A DNA stretch of 27,391 bases, taken from a virus. The stretch is taken from IMG/VR virus record IMGVR_UViG_3300048818_000027, positions 1 to 27,391 of that record; one strand, given 5' to 3'. Below are positions 1 through 7,615 of the stretch, in pieces; position 1 is the first letter of the stretch; the number at the start of each line of letters is the position of its first letter. Under the pieces are notes generated by a model that had not been told where the DNA came from, ran no database searches, and saw only the letters and a program-made list of their open reading frames with translations. The position numbers and the translations under genes are program-made.

Positions 1-4
1 AGTT

Positions 5-484
5 TCATCCACCTAGAGCCTCTAATATCGGACCCTCGATCCACTCCTTAATCTTACCGTTATCCGTTAGCTCGCGGAGAGAACTGCGGAGAAAGCTACG
101 CTCCTTAAATGGTGGGTGGACTACGTGGCTCGCGAATACCATGCCACCAAATCCTTGCCAAGCAAGTGACTTCGCCCGCATGGGATAGATATCGTATGAA
201 TCCGTAGTACCGAACTCATGGACCTTGCCGTACCAAGCCGTACTTCCTACGCCTACCGTACCGACGACGATATCGCCGGAGTCCTCTACCGGGAGCGCAA
301 TCGTGTTACGAGCGAGATTACCGGTTCGCTGGTTTAGAACCTGTCCATGTAACTTATTCTGAATGACGTCAGTCTGCACACCGATGGTAGCCTTGGTAAC
401 CCCCATCACGATAGCGGCATGGAGCCTGTCGCGCTCCTCCCGCAACCCGTCAGCGACGTTGCTGTTTACAGTTATCGTGATCAC
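5..484 (-). CDS. HK97 gp10-like head-tail completion protein
   Basis: The 159-residue protein has the layout of the HK97 gp10 family, which fits at the head-tail junction: an N-terminal helix, a central segment (V-L-N-Q-R-T-G-N-L-A-R, about residues 49-59) and a W-Y-G-K-V-H-E-F-G-T motif at about residues 84-93. That last motif is characteristic of the family. The start is a GTG that overlaps the stop of the upstream 58-residue gene (GTGA). The stop overlaps an ATG at position 8 that opens another gene running off the window. Its place two genes after the connector is the usual one. The family call comes from the motif and the context. Confidence 0.75.
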   Translation of the reverse strand: MITITVNSNVADGLREERDRLHAAIVMGVTKATIGVQTDVIQNKLHGQVLNQRTGNLARNTIALPVEDSGDIVVGTVGVGSTAWYGKVHEFGTTDSYDIYPMRAKSLAWQGFGGMVFASHVVHPPFKERSFLRSSLRELTDNGKIKEWIEGPILEALGG

Positions 485-657
485 TCAATTTCCTTCAACG
501 CAGCCGCATACGAAACCGCCCTATCCGGATCAATGGAGGCAAGTTGGTTTAGTACGAACTTCGCCTGCGTACGGAGTAGCGTGATTTCAACTTTTAACGT
601 AACCGTCGCGATAATACCTTCGACTTTCGATTCCAAAAGAGCTAACGGATTTTCCAT
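481..657 (-). CDS. Small hypothetical protein between connector and gp10-like gene
   Basis: A 58-residue protein with mostly helical composition (E-S-K-V-E-G-I-I-A-T-V-T-L-K-V-E...). I do not recognise a family. An in-frame ATG at 669 exists, but the AAGGA sequence directly abuts that ATG, so it cannot serve it. The ATG at 657 lies about 11 bases from the same AAGGA and was preferred. The gene sits 4-16 bases behind the connector stop and its TGA overlaps the next GTG. The position suggests a minor head-tail joining or chaperone function, but nothing in the sequence proves this. Confidence 0.6.
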   Translation of the reverse strand: MENPLALLESKVEGIIATVTLKVEITLLRTQAKFVLNQLASIDPDRAVSYAAALKEIE

Positions 658-673
658 TTTTACACACATCCTT

Positions 674-1621
674 CTACCATTCAGCGATAGGAACCAATTT
701 GTAGCGATTTACAACGCCCATCACCTCGTCGGGGGCCTCCTTGATCTGATAGCTCGTAGACTGCCCCGGAGCCGCAATTAAGGACTTCAAGTGAATACCA
801 GCCGCGTTCCGCTGGAACTTATATAGCACGAAGTCTATACAGGCCTGCGCAACGTCCGCGAGAAGATTTCCACCCGCGTCTGTAAGTCCGTGCGTATAGT
901 TGATTGTAATGTTCTGCTTGCCGTAGCTGAATACTGCTCCGCAAAGCCCTCCGGCATTCCACTCCCCGAAATACCCTATGCCCATGCATCCGATCAGGAA
1001 AACGCTATACCCATCCGTCGTCCAGCCTCCGGTCACTCCGTCGGAAGAAGGCTGCACCACTTGGTTATTTATCGCAATGCTGTTAACGGAAACGACCGGC
1101 CAGTTCTTAAGGCACATCTGCGTGTTACCGTTTCCATTCCGGCGCTCGTTCACCGTTACCTGCGCCCACCCGGAACGGTTCATCCGGGAAAGCATCCACT
1201 GGCTGCAACTCGTAATCAAACGTTGTAAAGTTCGGTCCTGAGATGCAAGATTTATTCCGCTCGAAGCATTAGCATATCCGAACTCTTCCTTTATATTCGC
1301 TACGGTCGTGAGATCCAACGGTGATGGATTAGTTCCCGTAAGTAACGTGGGAGCGACGGTAAACGTCCCCTGTATAACTGCCGTCGCTGCTCCGCTCCCC
1401 TGCCAAGCGTAGGTATAGATACCGGCCAAGGAAACCGGAACATCCTGGTAGTAGTTTCCGACACTCACCCGAAATGTACTAGCGTAAAGCGTAACGTTTC
1501 CAGCGGGGTCCCAAACGTTAAGTACAACATCGGTAGGGTCGACTAGATTTCCGTTCGCGTCCAGGAACGTAACAGTAATGTGAGGCTGGCTCCCGACGTA
1601 GTACGTTATGTTCGTCGTCAC
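674..1621 (-). CDS. Head-tail connector (gp6-like) with N-terminal Ig-like domain
   Basis: A 315-residue protein in two parts. Residues 1 to about 95 look like a small beta-sandwich of Ig type (H-I-T-V-T-F-L-D-A-N-G-N, later G-I-Y-T-Y-A-W-Q-G), as found on many virion proteins. From about residue 105 the protein resembles the phage head-tail connector/DNA-packaging family (gp6-like): a T-T-V-A-N-I-K-E-E-F start, a helix with I-T-S-C-S-Q-W-M, a W-P-V-V-S-V-N-S-I strand and a C-terminal Y-K-F-Q-R helix. The start is GTG overlapping the upstream TGA. It would bind the portal and form the adaptor ring. The added Ig-like domain is unusual for this family. The connector call is family recognition without a database search. 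Confidence 0.65.
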   Translation of the reverse strand: MTTNITYYVGSQPHITVTFLDANGNLVDPTDVVLNVWDPAGNVTLYASTFRVSVGNYYQDVPVSLAGIYTYAWQGSGAATAVIQGTFTVAPTLLTGTNPSPLDLTTVANIKEEFGYANASSGINLASQDRTLQRLITSCSQWMLSRMNRSGWAQVTVNERRNGNGNTQMCLKNWPVVSVNSIAINNQVVQPSSDGVTGGWTTDGYSVFLIGCMGIGYFGEWNAGGLCGAVFSYGKQNITINYTHGLTDAGGNLLADVAQACIDFVLYKFQRNAAGIHLKSLIAAPGQSTSYQIKEAPDEVMGVVNRYKLVPIAEW

Positions 1622-2805
1622 ATTACCTCCGTAGTTCCAAAAATGCCGAGAACGCTAGTAATCGCCGAGAACGCCGGTATCACTTTTGTAGTTCCGTGCG
1701 CAGAAATAGAGCTTATCGGTAACCTAGCGACGGACTGTGTGGCAACCCCGAACAGGTAGACGTTCGCACTTCCGGTCTCACTCACCAACGCGACACGCGG
1801 CTGCGTACTGACACCCACAAGGAATACGCTAATCCCGACGGCGGCTGTGACGGTCCCGAGCTGCGGTATAGTCGCGTTAGAACCGGAAGTAACATTCGCC
1901 CCCGCACTTGGGAAGAGAGCACTTATAGAAATCGCGGCGGAAACTCCGAACACCGTGATGTTAGCGCTATTCGTGTTACTAGTAGAAGTGCTTATATTAG
2001 TAAGAGAACTAGCGCTAACAGTTCCTATAAGCGGGGCTTTACCGCCGCCCGACGAGCTAATATTTCCCAATACGGAGGAGGTCGTATTCCCAGCAGGTAC
2101 GGGGTTTGCTGAACCCTTCTCGGAAACTATCGCGGCTAAAGAGGTCGCGCTTACTCCCGTGAGATTCACAGATGCGTTAGTCGTGGACGCAACACGGTAA
2201 GCAGCGAACAATCCCGACCGCACCCCACTGGTAGAACCGGCATCATCTGGAGTTATCGTCTGAATACCAGCAATCCCGGCAATAGAGTCTTGAACAGCAG
2301 TCGTCCAACCGGCAAAAGAAGTTGTATCCTCTAACGTATACCCAGCACTCGCAACGGGAGTTACCAAACTTTGCCAAAGCGTTAAACATACCAACAGTTC
2401 TGCATCACTTGCAGTTGTGAGAGAGATTGGCGTTGGAACGCCTTTATTGTATCCGGTGAATGTATCAAAACGCGGAGATAGCGCCGAAGCATACTCCGAC
2501 ACAAAAACACGTGTTAAAGCACTATTTAACGGCGTATCCACTAAAATCGTAAGCGCTGCTCCTCCCCCTAAAACAATTGTTGTAGACGCAACTCCCGTAT
2601 AGTATCCGATACCTTCAGCGTCTACTGTATAGATATTGCCTGCACTGTCGCTAACCGTAGTTACACCGTACGCATAATAAGCGTCTATGAAAATGGACAC
2701 TACGATCAATGACCCGGCGGTAACCGGGTTGCCGGACGTAAGCGAGAAGCTGGTGCCGAAGCTGGGACCGAAGCCCCAGCTCTGGATTGGAGGAACAGCA
2801 GACAT
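1618..2805 (-). CDS. Virion protein with beta-sandwich N-terminus and degenerate repeats
   Basis: 395 residues, rich in Ser, Thr, Ala, Val and Gly, with no signal peptide. Residues 1 to about 215 form one beta-rich domain (G-S-L-I-V-V-S-I-F-I-D ... S-G-L-F-A-A-Y-R-V-A). It has the same strand pattern as the secreted 234-residue protein at 24106-24810. Residues about 230-395 consist of degenerate units of roughly 22-24 residues, in which V-F-G-V-S / V-F-L-V-G-V-S / Y-L-F-G-V-A recur. This looks like a fibrous or decorative virion protein. It lies between two structural genes and its stop overlaps the connector start. Exact function is unknown. Confidence 0.6.
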   Translation of the reverse strand: MSAVPPIQSWGFGPSFGTSFSLTSGNPVTAGSLIVVSIFIDAYYAYGVTTVSDSAGNIYTVDAEGIGYYTGVASTTIVLGGGAALTILVDTPLNSALTRVFVSEYASALSPRFDTFTGYNKGVPTPISLTTASDAELLVCLTLWQSLVTPVASAGYTLEDTTSFAGWTTAVQDSIAGIAGIQTITPDDAGSTSGVRSGLFAAYRVASTTNASVNLTGVSATSLAAIVSEKGSANPVPAGNTTSSVLGNISSSGGGKAPLIGTVSASSLTNISTSTSNTNSANITVFGVSAAISISALFPSAGANVTSGSNATIPQLGTVTAAVGISVFLVGVSTQPRVALVSETGSANVYLFGVATQSVARLPISSISAHGTTKVIPAFSAITSVLGIFGTTEVM

Positions 2806-3315
2806 TTAAGTTAACCGGATGATTGCGCTGCTACTATTGTTAGTCGGGAGGACCACGGTGAAGGTACCGAGCGTCGAAGCGATATCAGAACCGAAGTTAA
2901 AAGCGGCCACCACATTACCGCCCGCGCTGGAGTTATAGAGTACGGCTCCACGGCTGATGATGGTCGCGCTCGGTCCCCAGTTCGGATTCGTAGACCACGA
3001 TATGTATGCGATGTGCGTGCTAGTATCAAGTCCGGGGTTAGCGTTCGGAGTCATCGTGAACCCGCCGCTAGTATACTGCCCGTTCCCGCTAGTGTCGGCT
3101 GCCTCGTCCGTACCCACGTTAGAATTAGTAGGGGAACTAGAACCCGGCGTACCCACGTTCGTCGTATTGGTACCGTAAGTCCCGGCCCCAGCAGCCGCCG
3201 CCTTAAGAAGCAGCAGCTTGAACGTGCTGCCCACGCTCGCTTTGAACAAGTGAATGCCTTCGAGGACCTCCTGCTTCCAAGTGTCGGCGAAAGCCGTATT
3301 AACCGTCAGAGACAT
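2806..3315 (-). CDS. Phage structural protein (decoration or minor head protein)
   Basis: A 169-residue protein beginning S-L-T-V-N-T-A-F-A-D-T-W-K-Q-E-V-L-E-G-I-H. This opening is common in a group of phage virion proteins of unknown exact role: a short helix that names a length or volume domain, then beta strands with Y-I-S-W-S-T and S-R-G-A-V-L-Y-N. A strong AGGAGG lies six bases before the ATG at 3315, which suggests high expression. It overlaps the upstream lysozyme-like gene by 17 bases. The expression signal and position behind the capsid gene fit a head decoration or minor head protein, but this is inference. Confidence 0.6.
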   Translation of the reverse strand: MSLTVNTAFADTWKQEVLEGIHLFKASVGSTFKLLLLKAAAAGAGTYGTNTTNVGTPGSSSPTNSNVGTDEAADTSGNGQYTSGGFTMTPNANPGLDTSTHIAYISWSTNPNWGPSATIISRGAVLYNSSAGGNVVAAFNFGSDIASTLGTFTVVLPTNNSSSAIIRLT

Positions 3316-3676
3316 TATGGTCCTCCTGTATCTTCAGTACTTCCGCTAAAGGCGTATCGGGGTTTACTATCCCATTTAACCCCCAGATCATGTTGCTAAG
3401 GTATAGCACCGTGTCGTTTCCATCGCCCGGCGGTGCCCACTCATAGATCGCTTCGCGGAGAGTAAATCCGCGCTCCGCGTAGAGGGCTAGCTGCCGCTCT
3501 AGGTCCTCCCAGCCGTATTCTACCGTATCGATAGTCCCGATAGCGTTTTGGTCGCCGCCGGGATGCGTAGAGTGCGGTGAGTGCCTGAGGTCACCGGGAT
3601 TGTTACGGATGGTCGGTATCGCTCCCGGTTTTCCGAATCCTTCCTCCCGAGCTATTAATCTAGCGAGCTTGGTCAT
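3299..3676 (-). CDS. Lysozyme/transglycosylase-like virion protein (P5-type)
   Basis: 125 residues with the pattern L-A-R-L-I-A-R-E-E-G-F (residues 4-14) followed by T-I-R-N-N-P-G-D-L-R (residues 22-31). This pairing is typical of phage lysozyme-like proteins often labelled structural protein P5 or virion transglycosylase. Glu11 or Glu12 would be the catalytic acid. A W-E-D-L-E-R-Q-L-A-L-Y helix follows, as in the family. The role would be local peptidoglycan cutting, either on entry or at lysis. The ATG at 3676 overlaps the upstream TGA. No signal peptide or membrane anchor is visible, so export would need a holin or the protein travels in the virion. Confidence 0.6.
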   Translation of the reverse strand: MTKLARLIAREEGFGKPGAIPTIRNNPGDLRHSPHSTHPGGDQNAIGTIDTVEYGWEDLERQLALYAERGFTLREAIYEWAPPGDGNDTVLYLSNMIWGLNGIVNPDTPLAEVLKIQEDHNVSDG

Positions 3677-3960
3677 CGAGCTTCGATCTTCGCGATGCCG
3701 AGGTCCGGCAGCTTGACCAACGCATCCCTCACCGTCGAAAAGCTCTCCGTCGGGATTCGGCTAAGTTCCCGTAGTATGCTGTCCACGGTTTCATGGAAAC
3801 TCTGTTCCAGCGCCTTCGTGAGGATCTGGCGCGTTTGTGGGTCGTTAAGCATATTGGATGCTTTGCCGATTGAGATACCGAGCTTGAGAGCTACGGAGCC
3901 GACCTCAATCTGGAGGATGGGAGTTAGGATGAGTCTGCTAAGTTGTTGTTCGGGGTCCAC
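3673..3960 (-). CDS. Small hypothetical helical protein
   Basis: 95 residues, predicted mainly helical, with no recognised family. The open frame extends to a TTG at 3999, but the GTG at 3960 was chosen. It overlaps the stop of the upstream gene (TAGTG) and has AAGGA about eight bases upstream. It begins M-D-P-E-Q-Q-L-S-R-L and ends I-A-K-I-E-A-R. Its TGA overlaps the ATG of the lysozyme-like gene, so the two are probably translationally coupled. Confidence 0.6.
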   Translation of the reverse strand: MDPEQQLSRLILTPILQIEVGSVALKLGISIGKASNMLNDPQTRQILTKALEQSFHETVDSILRELSRIPTESFSTVRDALVKLPDLGIAKIEAR

Positions 3961-4214
3961 TAAGTTACGTCCTTGTTGCTGATCAGAATCGAGAGGCAAT
4001 CTTCGACGAGTTCCTCAGGGGTGTGTTCGAAGTCGCTGTCGTCGAGAAACAAGATTCGAAACCGTTCCCCGAGGTTCACGTGGACGGCCAGCCGCTCGTC
4101 CCACCCATTCTCGTCGTCGCCGTACTGCACGAACGTTATCGCGTGGTGGGCATTCTGGGGAGGAGGAACGGCTGTTTCTAGTCCTCGGAGGAAGTCGATG
4201 AGGTACTTGCGCAT
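3960..4214 (-). CDS. Small acidic hypothetical protein
   Basis: 84 residues, acidic (Y-G-D-D-E-N-G-W-D-E-R, D-D-S-D-F-E-H-T-P-E-E-L-V-E-D), no family recognised. It is the first gene after the intergenic element at 4215-4329. No good Shine-Dalgarno sequence precedes the ATG, only GGTAATC. The gene's stop overlaps the next GTG. If the intergenic element is regulatory, this gene and those after it would be its targets. Confidence 0.55.
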   Translation of the reverse strand: MRKYLIDFLRGLETAVPPPQNAHHAITFVQYGDDENGWDERLAVHVNLGERFRILFLDDSDFEHTPEELVEDCLSILISNKDVT

Positions 4215-4329
4215 GTAGATTACCGTTTTCTGGCGTTACGGAGCCCAAGGCTGGCTTGCGGAGGGTAGGGGTACCCGTAAGTACCCCTACAGTTAGGGAA
4301 ACGCGTCCTAAGGGTCTGTACGCAGTTGT
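4215..4329 (-). repeat. Intergenic dyad element, copy A
   Basis: A 115-base gap between the endonuclease gene and the 84-residue gene. It contains a perfect 10-bp inverted repeat (GTAGGGGTAC at 4265-4274 and GTACCCCTAC at 4281-4290, six-base loop). The left flank (4236-4256, GGCGTTACGGAGCCCAAGG) resembles 17940-17956. The right flank CCTAAGGGTCTGTACGC (4307-4323) matches 10786-10802 at 15 of 17 positions. No U-rich tract follows the stem on either strand, so a standard intrinsic terminator is doubtful. A leader RNA structure, promoter or processing site is possible. Confidence 0.55.
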
Positions 4330-5109
4330 TTAAGGTTTAGACATCTGATGCTCAAGAATCTTTTTATACTTGGAGTTTTTCTTACACCGTTCAAAAAACT
4401 TCAGTACCGTCGAACTTGATTTCATCATGTTACACGTATGGCATGCCGCGACGCAATTCTTAACCGTGTACCCCTTCGTACTATCGAGCCGGTCAATCCC
4501 GTTATAGGTGTAGTCTCCAATTCGCCCTTTTGTAATCTGAGCTGGCAGAGCGCCGCAATAGAAGCAGTTCTGCTGATTGAGTCCCCGTACCTGCTCCTTA
4601 TTGAGTCGAAAACTAAGTCCACGTAGCTTAGCGCTGTTACGATAGTTGCCGAAGAGGGCATTAAAGGCGGATTCCCCAGGAGGTTTTGAAATAGCCTTAA
4701 GACGGTTCTCTTCATGAAGGCACCCACAACTTTGGCTATTACCGCCGCGTAATACTCCGCCGCTAACCCCGGAGTGAACAGTACCACAATCACAAACGCA
4801 GAGAAAACGCCCACCCGGTCCAACACGCTTAAGAACCTTCCAACGCCCGTAACGTTTTCCGGTTTCGTCTTTACCATAGAAGTTGCCCTTCTTGGCATTG
4901 TGGATATTAGTTCCACGAGCGCAGCCGCAATGTTTCCGCCGGTTCCCGCTCCGCAGATCCGCCCCGGACACCGCTAACTTTCTCCCACAATCACAAACGC
5001 AGTTCCATGTTATTCGATCCCCATTTCGGTCTTTGGATCGTCCGAGCACCGTAAGCTTTCCATACCGGTGCCCGGTTTCGTCCTTTTCATTTCCGTGGTG
5101 TTTCACCAT
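4330..5109 (-). CDS. HNH-like homing endonuclease with tandem zinc repeats
   Basis: 259 residues. Two tandem zinc-ribbon repeats occupy residues 14-63 (C37, C39, C41, then H60-C61-G-C63) and 85-130 (C104, C106, C108, C128, C130). Such repeats are common DNA-binding modules in phage endonucleases. The C-terminal nuclease spans about 180-232 with C182-x-x-C185, N-G-I-D-R-L-D (203-209), G-Y-T-V-K-N-C-V and C223-x-x-C226-N. This is the GIDR variant of the HNH/treble-clef group. It would be a free-standing homing endonuclease with no role in the virion. It is inserted directly behind the capsid gene, and its ATG at 5109 is inside a strong hairpin with no clear Shine-Dalgarno sequence. Confidence 0.8.
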   Translation of the reverse strand: MVKHHGNEKDETGHRYGKLTVLGRSKDRNGDRITWNCVCDCGRKLAVSGADLRSGNRRKHCGCARGTNIHNAKKGNFYGKDETGKRYGRWKVLKRVGPGGRFLCVCDCGTVHSGVSGGVLRGGNSQSCGCLHEENRLKAISKPPGESAFNALFGNYRNSAKLRGLSFRLNKEQVRGLNQQNCFYCGALPAQITKGRIGDYTYNGIDRLDSTKGYTVKNCVAACHTCNMMKSSSTVLKFFERCKKNSKYKKILEHQMSKP

Positions 5110-5147
5110 ATAGCTATTATACCCGTTTCCGTAGTATAATAGCTATA
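5109..5147 (-). promoter_or_regulatory. Perfect 14-bp hairpin over the endonuclease start
   Basis: TATAGCTATTATAC (5109-5122) and GTATAATAGCTATA (5134-5147) are perfect inverted repeats with an 11-base loop. The structure fills the gap between the capsid stop (5150-5152) and the endonuclease ATG (5109-5107), and the last base of one arm is part of that ATG. In the mRNA it would lock the start region of the endonuclease. It could also protect the 3' end of capsid mRNA. TATAAT in the arm near the endonuclease could alternatively be a -10 box. Confidence 0.6.
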
Positions 5148-5149
5148 AG

Positions 5150-6691
5150 TTAGGAATTGCCTATGTTACTCAGGAGAGCCATTCCGTACGGAGTGTACAG
5201 TTGAAGGACTTCAGCAGCAAAGATCGAGTTCCGCCAGTTCGGTGTCGTCGCTGGCCAGATCACCTGGAAGTAGTCGCGCAGCGTGCGGATAGCTCTCGCG
5301 TAGGGGATGTTGGCCGATGGGTAGGGATTGATTTCCAAGTCGAAGAAGATATGCCCGTCGGGAATGTTCGGATGGATATCAATCGGGACTGGCTTACGAG
5401 CCCCGAGGGCGAAGCGGTTGTTTACCGAGCCGATGTACGCTGCGCCTGTAAGGTTCCCGACGTCACCGGGAGTATTCGAAACGCCGACGCGCCATTCGAG
5501 GCTGGAGCTGGTACCGGAGCTTAGGATCACCTTAGTGATACTATTAATAGAACCGGAGCCTGCCCAGATGTGTGTGGGACTAATTTTGAAATTATCCCAC
5601 ATATACTTAAAAACCGTATTGATCTCATTGCATCCGCCCGCATTGTCACTGGTGAGCACTGCGCCGTCGAGCGAGTTAAAGTACCCGTTACCGGCAACTG
5701 CCTGAGTGATAAGGCCGTCGAACGCGAGCGGGTTATAGCTATAGTCAGTACCACTGCCTGTATAGTTCGCCGCCTGCCCGGTTGTCGGCAGAACCTTGAA
5801 CGTGGCCACGTTGGTAGCGGTGATTTGACTGAAGAACACCGAGCCCGCCGAGTTGGCATTTCCGAGGTACCAGATATAAGACGCAGCACCGGGGATGGCG
5901 ACGGTCTTCATAGTGAAGCTGCCGGTAGCTCCAGAAGCGATATTCGCCGCCGCGCTGAGAGCGCTGATTTGACTAACGCCGCCGTTCATCGTGAGCGTAG
6001 TTCCGTCACCGTTCACCTTAACGTACTGTGGAACTACTGCGCTCCCACCGCCTCCGTTATACGCTGTAGGAGCATTGGTGAGCTGGAGCCCCTGGTAGCT
6101 AAGCGCAGCCACTGCCACATAGTAGTTGCCGCTTCCGGTAGCGCTGTTCAGGCTTCCGCCGGTGATACTAGTTACGCCCACAACGGTGGGAGTGTTAGCC
6201 TGCCCGAACTGGAGCCCGACCCCGGCGGTACCAGAGTTACCCCAAAGGATACGAGGTTCCTCCTGCAAGATCATGGCGTCAAGGGCCATTCTCTGGGCAG
6301 AAGAGCGAACGTCTTCGTACCCGTAACCGGCCCACTCGGCGAACCACGTCACGTTCGAGTCTAAGGCGAGCAGCTTGTAAGTCGCTACTCGTGGAACGAC
6401 GGTCGGCGTGAGCAATGCACCACTCTGTCCTTCCGCCGCCTCGGCGGGCACATTACCTGCGTTGGGACTGGTGACTGCATTCCAGTGAACAGCCAAGCCC
6501 TGACCGCCGAGCGGGTTGGTGGTGCCGATGCGGGGCATCGTCTTACGGATGGGAGCCAATACCGGATACTGGTACTTGGCGCGGGCTTCCAGATCATAGA
6601 ACGTCAGTCCGGTACTAGCGGAGATTCCGCCGGCCTTCTGAAGTTCCAGGAAGCGTGAAATGGTGCCTTCGATATTCTGTGCTAGATTCAC
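5150..6691 (-). CDS. Major capsid protein, HK97 fold with inserted Ig-like domain
   Basis: 513 residues in the position expected for the capsid gene, immediately after the protease/scaffold. The N-terminal 165 residues carry features of a large group of phage major capsid proteins: an N-arm, then F-Y-D-L-E-A-R-A-K-Y-Q-Y-P-V-L-A-P-I-R-K, later E-G-Q-S-G-A-L-L-T-P-T and a long helix at about 125-143. Residues about 167-312 look like an inserted Fn3/Ig-type beta domain (Y-Y-V-A-V-A-A-L-S-Y-Q-G, I-P-G-A-A-S-Y-I-W-Y-L-G). The rest returns to capsid-like sequence and ends with F-A-A-E-V-L-Q-L-Y-T-P-Y-G-M-A. The start is a GTG with AGGAAAA seven bases upstream. The inserted domain would sit on the capsid surface. 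Confidence 0.8.
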   Translation of the reverse strand: MNLAQNIEGTISRFLELQKAGGISASTGLTFYDLEARAKYQYPVLAPIRKTMPRIGTTNPLGGQGLAVHWNAVTSPNAGNVPAEAAEGQSGALLTPTVVPRVATYKLLALDSNVTWFAEWAGYGYEDVRSSAQRMALDAMILQEEPRILWGNSGTAGVGLQFGQANTPTVVGVTSITGGSLNSATGSGNYYVAVAALSYQGLQLTNAPTAYNGGGGSAVVPQYVKVNGDGTTLTMNGGVSQISALSAAANIASGATGSFTMKTVAIPGAASYIWYLGNANSAGSVFFSQITATNVATFKVLPTTGQAANYTGSGTDYSYNPLAFDGLITQAVAGNGYFNSLDGAVLTSDNAGGCNEINTVFKYMWDNFKISPTHIWAGSGSINSITKVILSSGTSSSLEWRVGVSNTPGDVGNLTGAAYIGSVNNRFALGARKPVPIDIHPNIPDGHIFFDLEINPYPSANIPYARAIRTLRDYFQVIWPATTPNWRNSIFAAEVLQLYTPYGMALLSNIGNS

Positions 6692-6718
6692 GTTTAGTTT
6701 TCCTGTTTCAGTTTTTCA
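6692..6718 (-). promoter_or_regulatory. Translation leader of the capsid gene, shared with 10689-10712
   Basis: On the minus strand the leader reads AACTGAAACAGGAAAACTAA and then ACGTG, with AGGAAAA as the Shine-Dalgarno sequence. A near copy (AACTGAAACTAAGGAATCTA, then AAC-ATG) precedes the secreted protein at 10688. A weaker version with the same CTGAAAC core precedes the protease/scaffold start, and AACTGAAAACTGAA precedes the fibre gene at 26001. It is probably a recurrent ribosome-loading or mRNA-stability leader used for strongly expressed virion genes. Confidence 0.4.
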
Positions 6719-6727
6719 GTCGGCCAC

Positions 6728-7615
6728 TTAGGACCGCTGCATGAGCTGCTCGATCCCGAAGAAGGGATTCCCGGATTGGGGCTTGAGATCCACGAGGACC
6801 TTCTGAACGGCGTCGCCCTGTGACTCCGTCGATTTAGTGAACTCGGGATTCGGCGTAATGCCGTCGGCTAATACCGGACTGACCGGAAGAGCGACGGTGA
6901 TAGGGTTTCCGTTGGTCTGTCCGGCAACCTTTATCACCATACCGGTACCGTCTGCCGACTTCTCGACGGCAAAGCGAGCAGGGACCTGCTGAGTAGAGCC
7001 GGTCTGGGGAGCTGCCTTATCCAATGCAGCGGTAAAGCCTCCGGTGAAGCTACCGACGATCTGGGACAGACGGCGATCACTGTCCTTCTGCATCTTGGCG
7101 ATGGATCGTTGATTGTCCTTATTCATCTTCTCCATCTGGCGCTGGAAGCCCTTTGCCATCTTCTCGCTCTTATCCCAATACGGAGCGGTAGGATGCTGGG
7201 TAGCAGCGGCGAGACCTTCGTCCACGCGGGTATTCGCTTCACTCTCATACTCTTCGATAGCGCCGTGGATCAAATCATGTGCTTCACCGATGCCCTTGGC
7301 AGCGGTCAGCACGCCCTTGTAGCTATCGAGCAGAGCAGTGTCTACTTCTTCCCGCTCTACCTTATTCAACAAACCGACGCCGTTGTTCTTCTTTGCCGCA
7401 TCTTCATCGCCGTCTTTATCGTCCATGGCATCCTTCATCTTGTCGAGATTGTCCATGAGATCTTCATGGTGCTTGGCAGCTTTCCCGAAGCCGTCCTTCA
7501 CCTTTGCCATATGTTCGGCGCGCTTGACCAAGTTGCCCGCAAAAACGTTGAGTGTCTCGGGGGTGGCCTTGTGCAGGCGCTCCGCCAGTTCGTTCGTCAG
7601 ATTTACCGTGGCCAT
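6728..7615 (-). CDS. Nested scaffold protein from internal start (Met528)
   Basis: The same frame as the 822-residue protease gene has an ATG at 7615, eight bases after a near-perfect AAGGAGGTG (7624-7632). It would give a separate 295-residue protein starting M-A-T-V-N-L-T-N-E-L-A-E-R-L. The product is a charged helical scaffold region plus a C-terminal beta-rich tail. This is the organisation of lambda C/Nu3 and many other phages, where a scaffold is made from an internal start of the protease gene. Direct evidence is the ribosome site and frame. The scaffold role is by analogy. Confidence 0.65.
   Translation of the reverse strand: MATVNLTNELAERLHKATPETLNVFAGNLVKRAEHMAKVKDGFGKAAKHHEDLMDNLDKMKDAMDDKDGDEDAAKKNNGVGLLNKVEREEVDTALLDSYKGVLTAAKGIGEAHDLIHGAIEEYESEANTRVDEGLAAATQHPTAPYWDKSEKMAKGFQRQMEKMNKDNQRSIAKMQKDSDRRLSQIVGSFTGGFTAALDKAAPQTGSTQQVPARFAVEKSADGTGMVIKVAGQTNGNPITVALPVSPVLADGITPNPEFTKSTESQGDAVQKVLVDLKPQSGNPFFGIEQLMQRS

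Noticed and set aside
5570-6364. Plus-strand open frame of 264 codons opposite the capsid gene
   Set aside because: It is a shadow of the major capsid gene, with an arbitrary composition and no start signals or neighbours on that strand.
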